Source of the DNA: Merluccius polli
Taxonomy: Eukaryota > Chordata > Actinopteri > Gadiformes > Merlucciidae
DNA: 64,000 nt
Assembly: GCA_030340625.1 (NCBI GenBank)
Contig: JAOPHQ010005744.1
Location: 51,694-115,693 of the forward strand
Direction of reading: 5' to 3'
The translations under genes were made by a program, and so were the position numbers. The notes below the pieces were generated by a model that was not told the origin of the DNA, searched no databases, and was given only the letters and a program-made list of their open reading frames with translations. Of the stretch, positions 20,410 through 34,423 are shown piece after piece; positions within the stretch are counted from its first letter, which is position 1; every line of letters begins with the position of its first letter.

Positions 20410-22588
20410 CATGGGTTAGCCAACAACACCTGTAAGATCTTGAAATCGACCCAGATGACACTGATGCACTCTAGATAGCTGATAAATCAATTCAGAATCA
20501 TAGTACAGCATAAGATAGAAATTATTTATTTGTCCCCTCTGCATGGCCACATTAAGAATTGTCTATGTTATTGCAATTTTTTTTCTCATCAAAGTCTAAG
20601 CATATGCCTTACGATTTGCTAGAATAATCATAGACAATTTTGTTTATTGCTAATTATATCAATTTATATTTTTAAAGCTTTTTTTTCATTACACAATAGG
20701 TAAAACATGTACACTAATGCTTTGTGAAACTAATATATATATATTATATGTAAGTCAAACAAATCTATTTTTAAAGCGTTCCTATTTTTTTCTTTAAAAT
20801 GTACGCGTACTCCGTCTATTTTTATCTTTTTTGACATTAACTTGACAAGTGCCAAAACAGATAGCGTTTTCACAGATTTCTGTTTTGTATAGAGATTGAC
20901 TTTTTTATAGATGTTTATTTTTAGTGGGGTGAACTAAGAAATTATTTTGTTTGCAGAGAAGTTGTATATATGTTCATGGAAACAACACAAAAGACTCACT
21001 ACAGAATCACACACTACAGAAACACTGAAGAAAAATGACATGAACTTAACTTTAGAATCGCCATCACATCCATTGCCATCGGGCCCCTTGTACTCAGTGG
21101 ACTTTCACTCCCCTTGTTTTTCATTACATCCAACATCTTACACACTACACCGTGTTCACTTCCATTCACCCTCAGTAAAGTTGTGCTCAGTCAGTGTTCC
21201 CAGTAAAGTGTTCCAAGGAGATGTCAGACATGACCCTCTCTCCATCATAGACCTGCCTCCTGTTATTTTGGCTCTTGTAAGTTGAAATTTGCTCATCACA
21301 TTTGTTTTGGATTGTGTTTTGATTGTTTATCTTTTTTGTTATTCATGTATTGCTATTTTTTATTATTTATTATTATTCACTCTGCATCCTCTATCTATCC
21401 ATCTATCTTATACAACTATCTATCCATATATCCATCTATCTCTAGAACTGAAACAAAATAACTAGGCGAATTGATTGAGCTGCCTATAGCGTTAACATTC
21501 AAATTCGGTGACTGAAATCAATCAATGTATCAAAACAATAACCGATAGATGAATCAGCAATGAACATTATAATTGCATTATAAATAACATAAAACTCATC
21601 TGTCTATGAGTCTGTCTTGTCTGTCCTCTGTCTGTCTGCATGTCTTGTACTGTTTCTAATTATTGCTGCTTATCCCTCTATTCGACAGTTGTATCATTCA
21701 TTCAAAATCAGTCACGGGAGCACCAGCAATTACTCGGATGGAGCGGTCTGCTGTGATGGCTTTCTAAGCAATCATCAATCCCATCCGACTATTGAGGTAA
21801 AACTCTAGTTTGGGCATATAGACGCTACCGTTAGTTATTTTATATTTTCACAGCAAAATGTGAATTGTTTTATTTGCATTAGGAGTTTTTTCACTTTTGT
21901 GTTCAATGTTCATTTTTCATCTGCATGTTTTGTTTTATTTCTAAATCCATACTTTATGTTCCTTTTATTTCTAGATCTTCCATTGAGTAATGCTGTTTCT
22001 TCCGTTGCACATCACATTTGAAGAGTTGAGAGTTGTGAGCCTGACCTCCTTGGGATACCTTTGCTAGGAACAATCTACATTCAAAATTGTCATTTGTACC
22101 TGAATATTCATGTAAATATGTCCTTGTGTTGAGTCAAACACTAGCATCACACACATACACAATTTTTTGTCTTGCTCATTGAGATAGTTTAGCTGAATCC
22201 TTAGTACAGTACATCTTCGTTTGTCTAGTCTTAAGTCCACTAAGTATTTGTATTTGTTTTCCTTTTACTGTAAACTCAGCCAAAACCAAAGTGCTAATAA
22301 TAGTTTATCAACTGTGGCATCTTTGCTGCAATCGTATATTGCATGAATGTATGTGTTTGATATAATTACTCCATTTCATATTACGTTTCACCTTGCAATC
22401 TGAAAATGTCAAAGCTTTACCATTATGTAGCTTGCTGTTCTTTTTTTCATTGTTGGTTGTCATTGTTTTTGCTTGTATTTTTTTCACCATGGTTTTGATT
22501 TGATATGGTTTGGACTTGCATGTGTTACTAATTTTTTAAATATTATTTGCAAATAATATTTTTGGCAGACTGTATAATGTGAAATAAA
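20410..22588 (+). other. plec: Probable plectin 3' UTR with candidate poly(A) signal
   Basis: AT-rich, no open frame of interest. The best candidate signals are AATAAA at 22583-22588 and again at 22777-22782. An A/T-rich downstream stretch follows the first. Small ATCT repeats occur near 21,385-21,440. The exact end cannot be set from sequence alone. Confidence 0.45.
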
Positions 22589-23422
22589 TACAAAATAAAA
22601 AATGTCCAAAAGATTATTCTTTCATGACTAGGTTTAGATATAAAATATAAAAGATACATTTAATCAGCAACTTATTTAGATTACTTTTGCGGCAAACATT
22701 TTGTTTTATTGGCATGGTGAGTTGATTCTGATGTATGGTTTTATGATGCATTAACATGCTAAAATACTTTCATGTAAATAAACATTCGCTGAAGAGATTC
22801 TCCTGTTGTCCATGTTGTCCAAATTAACACATAAATCCTTAAAATATAAAATGTGGGTAGCCAAAGTATTTGTACCTACTGTCATATACCATGTTAGTGT
22901 AGCTATCTCAATGATTGGCTGGTGGACTATGATTTGTTGGTATATGTTTATTGGTAAGTCTACCACATGAGGGCAGTGTTAGATTTAGTAAATGTCATGA
23001 CGGCTGTCATCTGCAGCATACATTAAGAGGTTCATGAATATGCATCTTGCAGTTTATTTTTAGCAAGTTCCCAAATAATTAACATTATTATGCACCTTAA
23101 GGGTGCGATGTTAGCCACATTCCTACACTACGCACTACATAATGTGTACTGCAGCTCATTAGTGAATCTCAGTGTTAATTTATGTTTATGTTATTTGGTC
23201 CCTGTAACGATCAAAGTAAGAGTCAATTAATACAAAAAATAATGCTCTTTCTTTGATGAGGGTCGCTTCCCATATGCAAACATAACTCATCTCTTTGACT
23301 ATATATATATAAATCATCTCTGATCATCTCTTTGACTATATAATGCATTAATCGTGTCATTAAGGAGGGTCTCTGACCATTACTGCACATTTGTGTCGAT
23401 TTGCCATTTGTGCCAATATTAG
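22589..23422. other. Intergenic, nothing recognised
   Basis: AT-rich sequence without splice-bounded open frames. The 3' end has a weak 3' splice site (tgccaatattag) used by the exon cluster that follows. Confidence 0.6.
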
Positions 23423-24252
23423 CCTTTGGGTTTGGAAGAGCCTGCCATGAACAATGGCTCCCTTGGATACATGGATCTGGACGATTCCCAGCCAAGCCTT
23501 GCATCCAACACTGATGGCAAAGAGGTAAGGACCCCGTGGTAAGCAGCCAAATAGGAAGAGGAAGAGATAGTAATCAGCCTCCACAGTAAAAAATGTGCAG
23601 TCATGTGCAGTTCGAACTGAAGATTGTACCCACACATCAAGTGTGTAGTGGTGCGAAGTGAAGATAAGGAAATCAATAGGAGATTTCAGCAAGGCTTTGC
23701 CAACACACTGATGTCCGGTCCACGAAGGGATACATGGATCAATTTGTCACTTCTCAAAAATGATTTTGTCTTTCAGGAGGAAGGTTTAACTTTGTCCGGA
23801 TCACTGATGCCTACGTCGACAGATCAGAGATATGGGTATGATGTGTAAAAAAATTTAAGTTAAAAGTTAACAACTGAAAGTCGTTCCAATGTAGAGGCCC
23901 AAATAATGGACAGAGCAGAACCCAATGACCTTGAAAGAAAACACTGTCCAATTCCATCACATTTAAAAAAAAAACTAATAAACATATAAACAAACATTTA
24001 TTAGATTGATTGATGTTGGGCATCAAACATATCAGAACAACCGATTAATAGATCAGTCGTTTGATTGACAGACGGGACTGATGCACTGTACAGTACTGTG
24101 TTAGATCCGCTGCTGTGCCCTTTTGCGTCTGTCACTTCAGGACGGACTCGGACGACTTGAGCCAGTGGCAGTCTGAGTTCAGAGGTCAAATCCGAGCTCT
24201 GAGACACTGGCTGAAGAGCATGGAGATGAAGCTCCCACCTCTGGATCCCACT
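23423..24252 (+). CDS. Three-exon spectrin-repeat-like cluster, unassigned
   Basis: Three exons join in phase: 23423-23524 (phase 0 end at gtaagg; possible ATG at 23447), 23777-23835 (ends phase 2 at gtatga) and 24141-24252 (ends phase 0 at gtgagt). The predicted protein has an acidic lead (M-D-L-D-D-S-Q-P-S, then T-L-S-G-S-L-M-P-T-S) and then D-S-D-D-L-S-Q-W-Q-S-E-F and R-H-W-L-K-S-M-E-M-K-L-P-P-L-D-P. The Trp in R-H-W-L sits where spectrin repeats have it in helix A, so this looks like the start of a spectrin repeat. No partner exon completing the repeat was found before 34 kb. It may be an alternative 5' part of the downstream spectraplakin-tail gene, or the relic of another spectrin-superfamily gene (nesprin-like). 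Exon structure is convincing; identity is not. Confidence 0.5.
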
Positions 24253-27200
24253 GTGAGTTTCTACTGTTTCTCTCTGTGTCTGTTACCACATTGTTCTTAT
24301 TTTTCCTTTTGCTCTTTGTTGCTGCTTCACACAACTGTATTTCTTATTCTTCGTCATCCTGCCTGTTAATTGAAGTGCACTGCAATAGCCTTCTCTAAGT
24401 GTATCCCAAGCACACTTGAACGCAGATGTGTAAAACCCTCATCTTGTGGAAATGTCAAAGCCAATTTGTATTTGAGAACTGACCTTTGGGCATTTTAAAA
24501 TGCATGTATTCTTTGAAGGATCGTTTGAAACCCAATTGCGCAGGCAGTAGGAATCTGAGCCACGAATCAGTGTCAAGAAGAATCATGGCCTATTCATAAG
24601 TCTACCATCATGGCATCCACTGTGGCCAATTTCCCCCTGGTGAATAATGCCTATCGACTACACATTAGGATCATTGCAAAGGAATTGCGGGTAAAATCAA
24701 AAAGGGAAAAATGAGGAAGAGTGTTTGAGGAAATTTGGATGAAAAGGTCTATAATTGAACACGATATCTTCAAGAAGGCAGACCTGCCTTCCGGCTCCAC
24801 CATCAAGGAGGTCTTCCTCCTCTCCCCACCATCAAGGAGTCTCCCTCCTCTCTGTGAGGTTCCTCCAGCGGATTAGGGGGGGCAGCAGTGAGCCTATTGT
24901 GGCCCGGGCCCCGGGACGGCGGGGCCGGAGAGCTGGAGCTCTGCGGTGGAGGCCCGGCCTCTGCACACATGAGCGAGCGCTTTGAAAAGACATTAGACTC
25001 AGATGGGAGGACACACAGAAGAGGCTGGACGGGAAAAAAAAACCCTGACCTGAACAAGATCTTCAGACGCACTAATCTGACCATCAAGCTGCTTGTTGGA
25101 AGATGCATCTTCTTAATTTTGATTGAAAAAAGTGTTCCTCTGTTGTGTTGGTGAGATATTTTATATTGTGAGAATCATTGCACTATTTCTCATTGTCACT
25201 TTTTGGCACACAAGACCCTAATATGCTTAATATTATACAGTATATACACAGTATACTGTATAGTGCGGACGTGTCAAAGTGGCTGAATCACCTGTTGGGA
25301 GTGTATGTGTAAATGTGTTCAATATTCTTTCATTGAATTCATTGCATGCAAGGATTTTGTGTATTTGATACTCTATTGTTATAGAACTGGTTTGCCAGAT
25401 TAAGGAATGGTGTATTTTATTAATTTGAGGTAGAATGAATTTCATAATAATAATGATGGAATATGTATGATAGGACCAGTTTAACCCTATCATTATCAAT
25501 AACGTTGGTTAAGTTTCCTCATGCATATTTGTATAATAGAATCAGATAATTTACATTTCTTTCTATAGTTTATGACAAAATTATCATAACAACAACCTAT
25601 CCACTATTATTTCATCATTCCTCTCTTTCATATGCATTCTGAAGAGCCGCGTCAGCTTGTGTTATGCGTGATGTGTGGGATTTGCTTAAGTATCTCCTGC
25701 CAGTGAGAGAGAGAGAGAGAGAGAGAGAGTGAGTGTGTGAAGTAAAAAACACAAGTGTTCGGTGGGGGGGGGGGGGGCTTTTATCTTTTTATCACACTGC
25801 ATCCTACCGCAGACCTTTGTCATGGTAATAGCCTGGGTCTGCTCGGCTGCTGCTTCCAGTCTGGGCCTAGGGGGACTCGTTAGTTAGTCGCATGAATGAG
25901 GATAACCCCACCCCAACCCCCCCCTCTCCCCTGGACTAGTACACAGCCCCATTCAACAATACACAGGAGGGAGACACACCTGCTCTTTAATGCAAGCAGG
26001 GCATGCACTGGCACATCTTATACTGTTGGGTCTGGTTTGGTAATCTTTCTCAAGAAATAAATTCTCCCTTTTCTCTAATTCAAGAATCGACATGTTATGG
26101 GGCAGACAAGGGCTTATCCACGTTTGTGAAGGTTTCTGAGAAATAGGTCTTTCCTAATTCTCGAAATCTGAGAAACTGGTAGATGATATCATATTGATAA
26201 AAGAAACACTAGAGCAGGTCCCTTGATGACACATGATACTCCATTAATGCCATTTCTTCTTACAAGACCTACTGATCTAAATAACTATTACATTGTAGTG
26301 GTAATAGTGGTAGGCCTACTAAAGCTTTCCTGTTTGAATGTGTGGTGTATGTGGTATTTATTATTTTATTTTCTGACCCACTTATCTGACCCACTTAAAA
26401 TAACAAGAACCACCAGGGATTTATTTTTTCACTGAGAGCCGTAACTATTACCATCGGCAAATAATCAGTTCCTTCTTCATTCAACAAAACATGTTTCATC
26501 CCCCTGATCTCAACTCTCTTTTTCAATTCAATTGTCAACCATCCAGTGGCCGCTAGCCATTTAGCCATTTAGCTAGTCTCGCATTCATTTGGTTTATTGG
26601 TGTTTTATTTAAACTAGTAAGCATTTGTTGGGGCTCCCCACATTAAAGGCATAAAGGCCCTATGTGTATCAGTGGCTGCTGGTTTCCAAGGGGCCACAGC
26701 AGAGGCTGCATCCTAACTACTCTAATGTACACATCCCTTAAACTGGGCTTGACCAGAGCAATGAAAAGAGCCCAGTCCTTTATAGCCCCTCTTCTCTCAT
26801 CCTGACAGCCAGCAAACAGTGACCCGACTTCTGCTATTCACCCAGAAGACCTGTGTTTAAGTATATTTTATGAGGCATGGACAAATTAGACTTCCCCCTT
26901 TTTGGTTGGGCTGGGAAGGCTTAGCAAACTATATTTGCATCTTAGAGCAAGCTAGTGCTCTAGCTTCAGTGAAACACATCTTCTCTGATTATGCATTTAA
27001 CATATATTGTTTTAGACAAAAACGCCCCTTCCTTTATTGACTCTACAATAAAGGAAGCCCATGGACCCCATGGCTGTAAATCCACTCTGCCTAGGAAGAG
27101 TTGAATCAAACGGCCTGATGATGATGATGATGTGGTTGAACTCTGGTATCCCCTAAATACAACTCTAAATCCTCTGCATAGCCCAGGTAGCCCAGTAGGA

Positions 27201-29243
27201 GGTCCCTTTATTCTTGCACTATAAACTAGGGGGGGCGGGGTTTCTTTTGGGCAGTGCAACCTCTTTTAGTGATAAATGACGGTGTGTGCGTGCTGAATGG
27301 CAGTCTTGGTTTCGAAAGCCCTCCTTGTTTCTAATGACCATGTCCATGTGGAGTGGAGGAAGCATTGAGCTCTTATTTAATTTGATGGCAGAAGAGGCTG
27401 AAAGGGGGGCGGGGCGGGGGGGGGGGTGATGGAGGAGGGTTAAACAAGCCTGCATGTAATCTATTTTAGAGGTCCCCTGTCCGTCTTAGGGATCAGAGTG
27501 TTATCAAATTTTGGGATCTAATTTTACGGCCAATTTGGTTGACGACTCTCATTTGCTGCTCCTTGGGTTTTTTTAACTACAAAATGGAGGGCATTAAGAA
27601 GAAGGAAAAAAAGTCTGATGGAGAAGGAAACCTCTGTGATTATAAAGCATGGACATCAACGTACGACACTAGTTTCCCGGGCCGCTAGTTAGGATCTGTG
27701 TTGTCTCACAAATCAGACTTTACAAGGTGTAACTACCCCTGCCCCTTTTAGCTTTTGGTTTCCGGCCCAGGCTCTGTGTCACCTCCCCCCAAGAAGTTCA
27801 GGTGTATTCCCTCCACAGTACAGACTGGACCCAAATGCTAATTCCACATATCAGTGGCTCTTAAAGCACATCAGCCCAAACCTTTGGGGGTGATGGCTCC
27901 AGTGTGTGGTTACAGCGAAATGGAGAGGAAAGGAGGCTTTAGTGAAAGCGTTTAATGAGTACAGAGAAGATTGGGGAACGGTGAAAGCTGGGATCAGGTG
28001 TCACGGCCCCACTCTCTCCCTGGCAAAATGGTGGAGGTCTCAACACTGCCAGCTCCTCTCAGCACTCAAGAGCGAGAGAGAGAGAGAGGGAGAGAGAGGG
28101 GGGGGGAGAGGGTGAAGTAGGTGGGCACTCGTCTGCTCATTAAACAGCTGACGGCATTAGCTCTAACAACAACCCAAACAAACCGCTTTTTTTGCGGCTC
28201 TTCTCTGATCTCACTGCCTAGCGTCTGTGCTGCCTTCTCCCGTCCTGTGAATGCTGTACTGTTTTAGTTATGCACATATTTCACATCCATCTTTCTCTCT
28301 TGTGTGGTGGGAGTGTGATGGAAGAAAGATTTTGTTTTGTGAAGGAAGCCTTTCTTCGGCGATCGAGTACTCGATCGGGGGTTAAATAAGTTGACCTCTG
28401 TGGGGTCGTTACATTCAATTCACTCGCTCTCCCTTAGCAGCCGGGCTGACTGGCATTTTCAGTTTTCCCTTTCTGTCGTTCTGCTTTTGTCTCCCCTACA
28501 ACCCCTTGCATACATTAAGGGGTGGCGGTGGATTGCATGTGACATGAATGGGAGGGGGGGCTGCGATGTAGGTGCTGTGGGTCTAGAGGTAGTGCGCTCA
28601 TCCTGAAAGACTGGATCCATGGCACATTTTGCTTTATGTCTTTGTCTTGCACTCGTTCATAAAGTTATATAGACTCCAAATGAACCCTTAGCTATGCACT
28701 TAATAGGTTGGGTTTTAACTGCACATGGCCAGTCAAAATGCTATTCCGATTTATTTAAATAATACTCAGTACTACCATCGCCCAAAAATATGACGTTAAT
28801 TCAATTTACAGAGTGACTTGGCATTGACTGGTCGTGAGACCTCAATAAAAGCAATTTATGGAGGGCAGTATTGATTCCCTGAGGGTTTAGTGTTAGTGTA
28901 TGATATACCGTCTGCTATCTCCGGGATTACATCCTCCTACAGCCAAGGCAATAATGAACTAATAATACTTAACTACTGTCTGACCACCCTGGCTCACATC
29001 CAAATATGAATGCAATGACGAATGAATATTATGGCGATAATAAAGACTTAAAGTAGTGCATGAGGTGGTTTCATGGATGAACCATTTCTGTACAGTTGTA
29101 CAAATGAATTGCTGTGGTAAATAAATGGATATTTTTTAGCCACTTTCTGTTGCCCACCAAACCTGAAATAGGGAGCGAGAGGAGTGGGTAATTGACTTGT
29201 TTGCCTCTATATAGATGTATGTTTGTTCCCAAAAATAGGAGAA

Positions 29244-29287
<44 letters not shown>

Positions 29288-30155
29288 TGAGCAGAAGAGA
29301 GACAGCGGTAGAGACCCAGTGCTTGGTTTAAATGAGAGGTTTAGAGGTGGTCTGATTGGGTCTGAGGAGGTAAACGCCTCCGTCTCTTGGGTTTCCCTTG
29401 TAATAGCAGGGGCTTACTGCTGCTGCCTCTACACCTGTGCTCCCAGTCAGAAGGGACATTCCCAGGAGAGCAGACATGAATACACTTCCCAGGAGGTGGA
29501 TAGCTGTGTGACGAATAATACCAACACTCAGCCTTTGTTGGTGTTGGTTGTTGTTGTAGTTGTATGTGTATGTGTGTTGTATTTTATTTATAAAAGAAAA
29601 GTGCATGACTTAACCCACTCTTAACTGCTAACTGGTCATTTGCATGTTGTTTGGTGATTGTGAGGCAAATGTTGTGTGACGACAGACAGAGGGAATGATA
29701 GCATCTCTCCTCAGGGGTGCTTCCTTCTCGTTCCCAGGCAGGCGTCTTGGGAAAACACTCGCTATTATCTCCCCAATGGCCTTTGTGTGTGTGTGTGGGT
29801 AAATGTGTGTGAATGTGTGTGAATGTGTGTGTGTGTGTGTGTTTATTACTGGGTCCTTTGTTTGTGGCTTGGAGTTGCGGTGACTGGAAGTGAGTTGAGA
29901 AAGTAATCGGAGATGTTTTACTGTAATTAGTTGTCTTTGTCACCCTTGTGGTGACTGCTGCGCTGACTCTGAATGGGACCGGGGAAGGGAATAAGGTCAG
30001 GGAGTGGGGGGGGGTGGGGGGGGGGATATATAGAGGAGTTGGTTGGATTCGTGGGTGGGGGTCTCTCCTTTTGTGGCCTGCTCTGCTACTCCCCAGCAAT
30101 CGCTGAGTGAGCTGAAGAGAGACGGACGCACAGAGTGTGTGTGTGTGTGTGTGAG

Positions 30156-30227
<72 letters not shown>

Positions 30228-33200
30228 AGACTGAGAGAGAGAGAGGGAGTTTGAGGCAGCTGTCACTTAACATGTGAATGTTTCGAGGGGCAGTGCTGGG
30301 GTCTTTTGTAAACTCTTTTTTCGCTTTTTTTTTTAGTTGCACCCCCATCTCTCCCCCATCTCCCCCCCCCCCCCCCCCCCCCAGAAAGCAGCATGGAGTT
30401 TCTGAGGCAAAAGAAAACCTGGAGGAGGAGCTTTGGATGATCAGAGGGGGGTAGCAGGCACAGGACTGAGGGGGGGTAGGGGAAGGTAAGGGATGCACCC
30501 TCGCTGCCTAACTAGCCTGGGTACAGGGGTGTGGCGGTGGGCAGAACTGTCGGAGCCTGTCACTGGCAAAATCTACCCTCCATGCGAGGGAGAGAGAGAG
30601 AGAGAGCCAGGGAGCTGTGGATGCACTGGTGTGCGGTTGGACTACATTGTCTCCTCCATCTGGGCGCACTACCCTACTGGCGGTGCTAACAAGGGAGGAA
30701 TTCCTCTATCGCTGCTCCCCACAACAAAGGAGAGAGGGAGAGGACAGAGGGGAGAGGAGAGAGGGGAGAGGAGCGGGGCTGGCTGGGTGGGTGGGGAAGT
30801 GAGCGGAGGGGAGAGGGAGGGGAGGGGTACCACCGTGAGGGGAGAGGAGGAGGACATTGTTTGCCTGTGGTCGTGGGCAACGGTAAAAGCGTGAGTTATA
30901 TCAGGGGCATGCGTGAGTGTGTTGAGAAAGTGTGTTTGTATGTGAGCAAGTGTGAATGTGTGGGCTTGATTTAGTGTGTGTGTTTGGAAAGGAGGGGGGA
31001 GGTGGAGGTGGAGGCTTGCATGTGTGTGTGTGTGTGTGTGGGGGGGAACCATTTGGGATGCTGGGGGGAAACTGGAGAGCATTCAAAGGATGCTCAGACA
31101 AAGCTGGATCTTTTTTTGTGTGTTTCGCTTCCCCGGCGCCCCCTAATCTGAATGGTGTTTGAGGACTCGTGGCATTCCTCAGCTCTGGCCGTTGCGCCCG
31201 TCTCGGCTGTTGGGTAAGTTGTTCACATGGGCTCAAACCGCCAAGTCTGCTGGTGGGCAGCGATTGGCCGAGGGAAAGTTTGTTTTTGGAATTTGCTGGA
31301 CAGGGTAAAGCGGCACAAAGCCATGTGACTCGTTTCAAATTGAGCGTGATGTCATTTCTTTGCTGGGAATACCTCCGAGGCTAAAGGAGAGTGGCAGGGG
31401 CACAGGGGTAGTGATGTGTTGTAATCCCACAGATCCCATTGACTATACCTCTCCCTGTGAACGGATTATTATTTTGTAAGTATGACGTCTTCAGTTGAAG
31501 TGTGAGTGTTTATTTTGCGTTGTATTTTTCATTATTTGGTGGTGGATTTCATTGATGATGGCGTAGACCGGCCGAGCACGTGCTATTTTGTAAGATCAGA
31601 TATGATTCAGCTGGCGTGTGGATTTATTGATTGCGCAATTCTGACGAAAGATATACAGAATAGGCATGGCCCAGTGCAGTTCTATGTAAAATATATATTT
31701 TATGAAGACCATTTTAAAAATGTTTCTCACTAAGGAGATGGGGGGTGGGGGGTTGCTGTCTATGCAATGACCTTGTTCAGCATCCACCTAAGATGTTATG
31801 AGTCACATGGGTGAATGCACAGCTGTCAGCCTTGATTAGGAACCACTAACATGATTACTACTTGAGGAGATCCCAGTGCGGAGACACACTCACGGGTCCC
31901 TACCGATTTGATTCATGGTTATTGTGCAGTCGCTAATTGAACCACGTGTGCGTAATGTAGTATGTGAAGCATTTTATGGGCGGGTTCGCATCATGAAAAA
32001 TGAATCAATTGAAATTACACATACACTCAGTGCCTTTGTACTGGTGGGCGTGTGTGTTGCAGTCAACACACAAGTCGGTTGTGAGTTTGTTACTTAACAT
32101 AGAAAATCATCAGTAATATTGTAATGTACAGTAGCTGCTGCATGTTTGGCGGTTTTTATGACTCTTTCGATGAACCGCTGAGACCCGCCATGACTGTAAT
32201 TGGATTCACCGGGGAATGGAGAGAGTGCAGCCATGGATCATAAATCAGTGTGTTGAGAAAGGCTGGGCCTGAATGAAGGGCCACTTCAAGACAGGTTAAG
32301 TGGCGGGATGTCTGGGTCATTTACTGGATGGGTTAAATGTTTGACTAGTTCCTAGTCTTGCTTTTACTGAGGGCATAATAACGCAGAGCATAAGAGCTAT
32401 GTTAATTACTTTAAGAATAATCTTCCGTAGATAGGAGTATAGGTTATTGCACAACATAATGTGCCAGTGAGCTGATATTTAAAACGCAATTTACTCACAT
32501 TCACTCCGTCAAAACACTTGCCCAATTGTTTATTTCCATACGTGAAACACAGATTAAAAATTCACAACTAAAGGGGAGACCACCACGGTGTAGCCTACAG
32601 ACCACCAGGTGCCAGCACCAGACACACCCTCTGCCTTGAATTGTTAACCCATGTGGACTGAACCACACACACTCTCCCTGGGCTCCCTGGGGAAACCACT
32701 GGGCAGCAATCCGAGCTAACATGGTAATCATTGATCCCAGGCCTGGGGGCTTTGTCCCGGCATCACATCCTATGACGACATTATGTACTCTGCACACATC
32801 AGAATACACTATGTGAAACTAGCTGGGTTACTATAGCTTCATGTGCACATGAGCTCATAGATTCATCTAATCATGACATTTAAATCCCTTGATCTAATTC
32901 ACAAAATAATGCACATCTGGTTTTTGTGGTGTCCATGGTTCTTCTCATATCAAATGTTGATATGTTGTGGGAATATCATTTGAACCACTGAATAGCACAA
33001 TGCTCTGCTCTACTGTAGACCGTCTTTGTGTCCAACCCCGGGCCAAGAGGGAAGAGTTTGGTTGGCCATGCGGCAAAATAGGGCTTGTACATCACAATGC
33101 ATTGTGGGATTTTTTGTGGTCGATACTTTGCCACATTGAGAGGACTCAAGAGAGTTGAGGTATACTATGAAATCCAACATCGACCTAAATACACCGTAAC

Positions 33201-34341
33201 CTAGGCTAATGAAAACTTTGTTTTGCCATGTCTCGCATGAGAAACGCTGTGGCAGTTTCAAACACAACAATGTCTCCCCAAAATGACTCATTTAACAAAT
33301 AATTAATTAACAATGACCAAAAAAACATGACTACCAACACAATAACTAACAGTCCAAATGGAGGCAGTCATTGCGAAGTGACAAGCCCTATTCTGTGTGC
33401 CAGCAGAATAACTGTGACCCGTAATCATAGAACTGTGTGTGTTCAAAAAACAATTAGCGACACTACACCACCTGCTTGGCCAAGACGTATGAAAATAAGC
33501 TCACTAGCTTCAAGAGACAACTTTACAATTCGCCCCACAGATGTCCCATATTAGCCCCCCGTGTGTATTTTGCAGTGAGCAGGCAAGGCCTTGGCTGACC
33601 TGTATGACCTATAGTCTATCCCCCTGTCAAGGGGAGTGGCTAACAACCTCCCTGTGGTCTCCTGTTTGGCTCACCTCAGCTTCCTTCCAGCTTAGACCAA
33701 GATAATTACGTCCACCTTTAACCCACCGGTCGAAACCGTGAGCACAGAAGGGCTGATGGTGTAAAACTGTCAATGCTGTTTTGCCTTGGTCTTTACTAGA
33801 TTTGGCAGGACTTGTTTCATGAAATTATCAACGCAAAGTATATCAAGTATTTGTAAGTATCAGCATGAGACTCCTCCTGTTGTTTTGAACCCCTCCCCCA
33901 GCCATGGAGATGTGGCGTCCTGGTGTCTCTACGGCTGTCATATTTAATCAGATCTGCTATGGATTCCCTTGGACTCGTCCAGGATGTGTTGTTTGTGTGC
34001 AGAGGGTGGGAGCTGGCAGGGCAAGAGGTGTTTGGGGTGCCAGGCACAATGGAGGGCTCCTCAGTGATTCTGAATCCAAGCAGACAGAATACAGCTCCAT
34101 TAGAGATAGGGTGTTATCGTAGATAAAGAGCCAAGTTGTAGCCAAGTATCTCTGCTGTAGGCCTTTCCATGGCAAGGACAGGAATAACGAAATCAGTGTT
34201 GAGAACATGGTGTTTGAATATGTTTGCTGAGAGTGAATTTAAAGATCCATGACCGGCACCAGTGTTGTCATGCCAGTATTTACAAAATAAATATGCATTT
34301 GAATCTGTTTCATGACTCAGAGCCACCTTGTCTTATTCTAG
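24253..34341. other. Ten-kb gene-poor interval
   Basis: No exon is recognised with confidence. It contains (GA)n runs at about 25,703-25,729, 28,073-28,100, 29,247-29,284 and 30,160-30,244, a poly-G near 25,763-25,777, (GT)n near 29,783-29,842, and a poly-C at 30,363-30,382. A GC-rich stretch lies at 24,880-24,970. The long open frames here (for example 29,584-30,498 minus) come from these repeats. If the cluster at 23,423 belongs to the downstream gene, this is one large first intron. Confidence 0.6.
30138..30244. repeat. (GT)n-(GA)n compound microsatellite
   Basis: A short GT run is followed by about 80 bp of nearly pure GA. It generates spurious S-L-S-L and R-E-R-E open frames. Confidence 0.95.
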
Positions 34342-34423
34342 GCAGCTGCGAGGATCTTCTGCATGCATGGCCAGGGGGGCTCCCCCCCGTCTCTTACTTC
34401 ACAAGCCTCTGGGCTGAAGGATT
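34342..34423 (+). promoter_or_regulatory. 5' UTR of the spectraplakin-tail gene with upstream splice site and in-frame stop
   Basis: A good acceptor (ttgtcttattctag) ends at 34341, so the start exon may be preceded by a non-coding exon. An in-frame TGA at 34415-34417 lies three codons before the ATG at 34424. This blocks any N-terminal extension in this exon and fixes the start. No TATA box is obvious; the promoter is not located. Confidence 0.55.

Noticed and set aside
24713..25154. Open frames in the GC-rich patch near 24.9 kb
   Set aside because: Three overlapping frames are open for short stretches, none resembles spectrin repeats and no consistent splice pair continues the cluster ending at 24,252.
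28565..28620. tRNA-like phrase 'gtgggtctagaggtagtgcgctcatcctgaa'
   Set aside because: Resembles a D-arm/anticodon segment, but no T-arm or acceptor pairing follows; at best a SINE scrap.
29584..30498. 304-aa minus-strand frame
   Set aside because: Built from GA, GT and poly-C repeats (S-L-S-L, H-T-H-T); no family resemblance.
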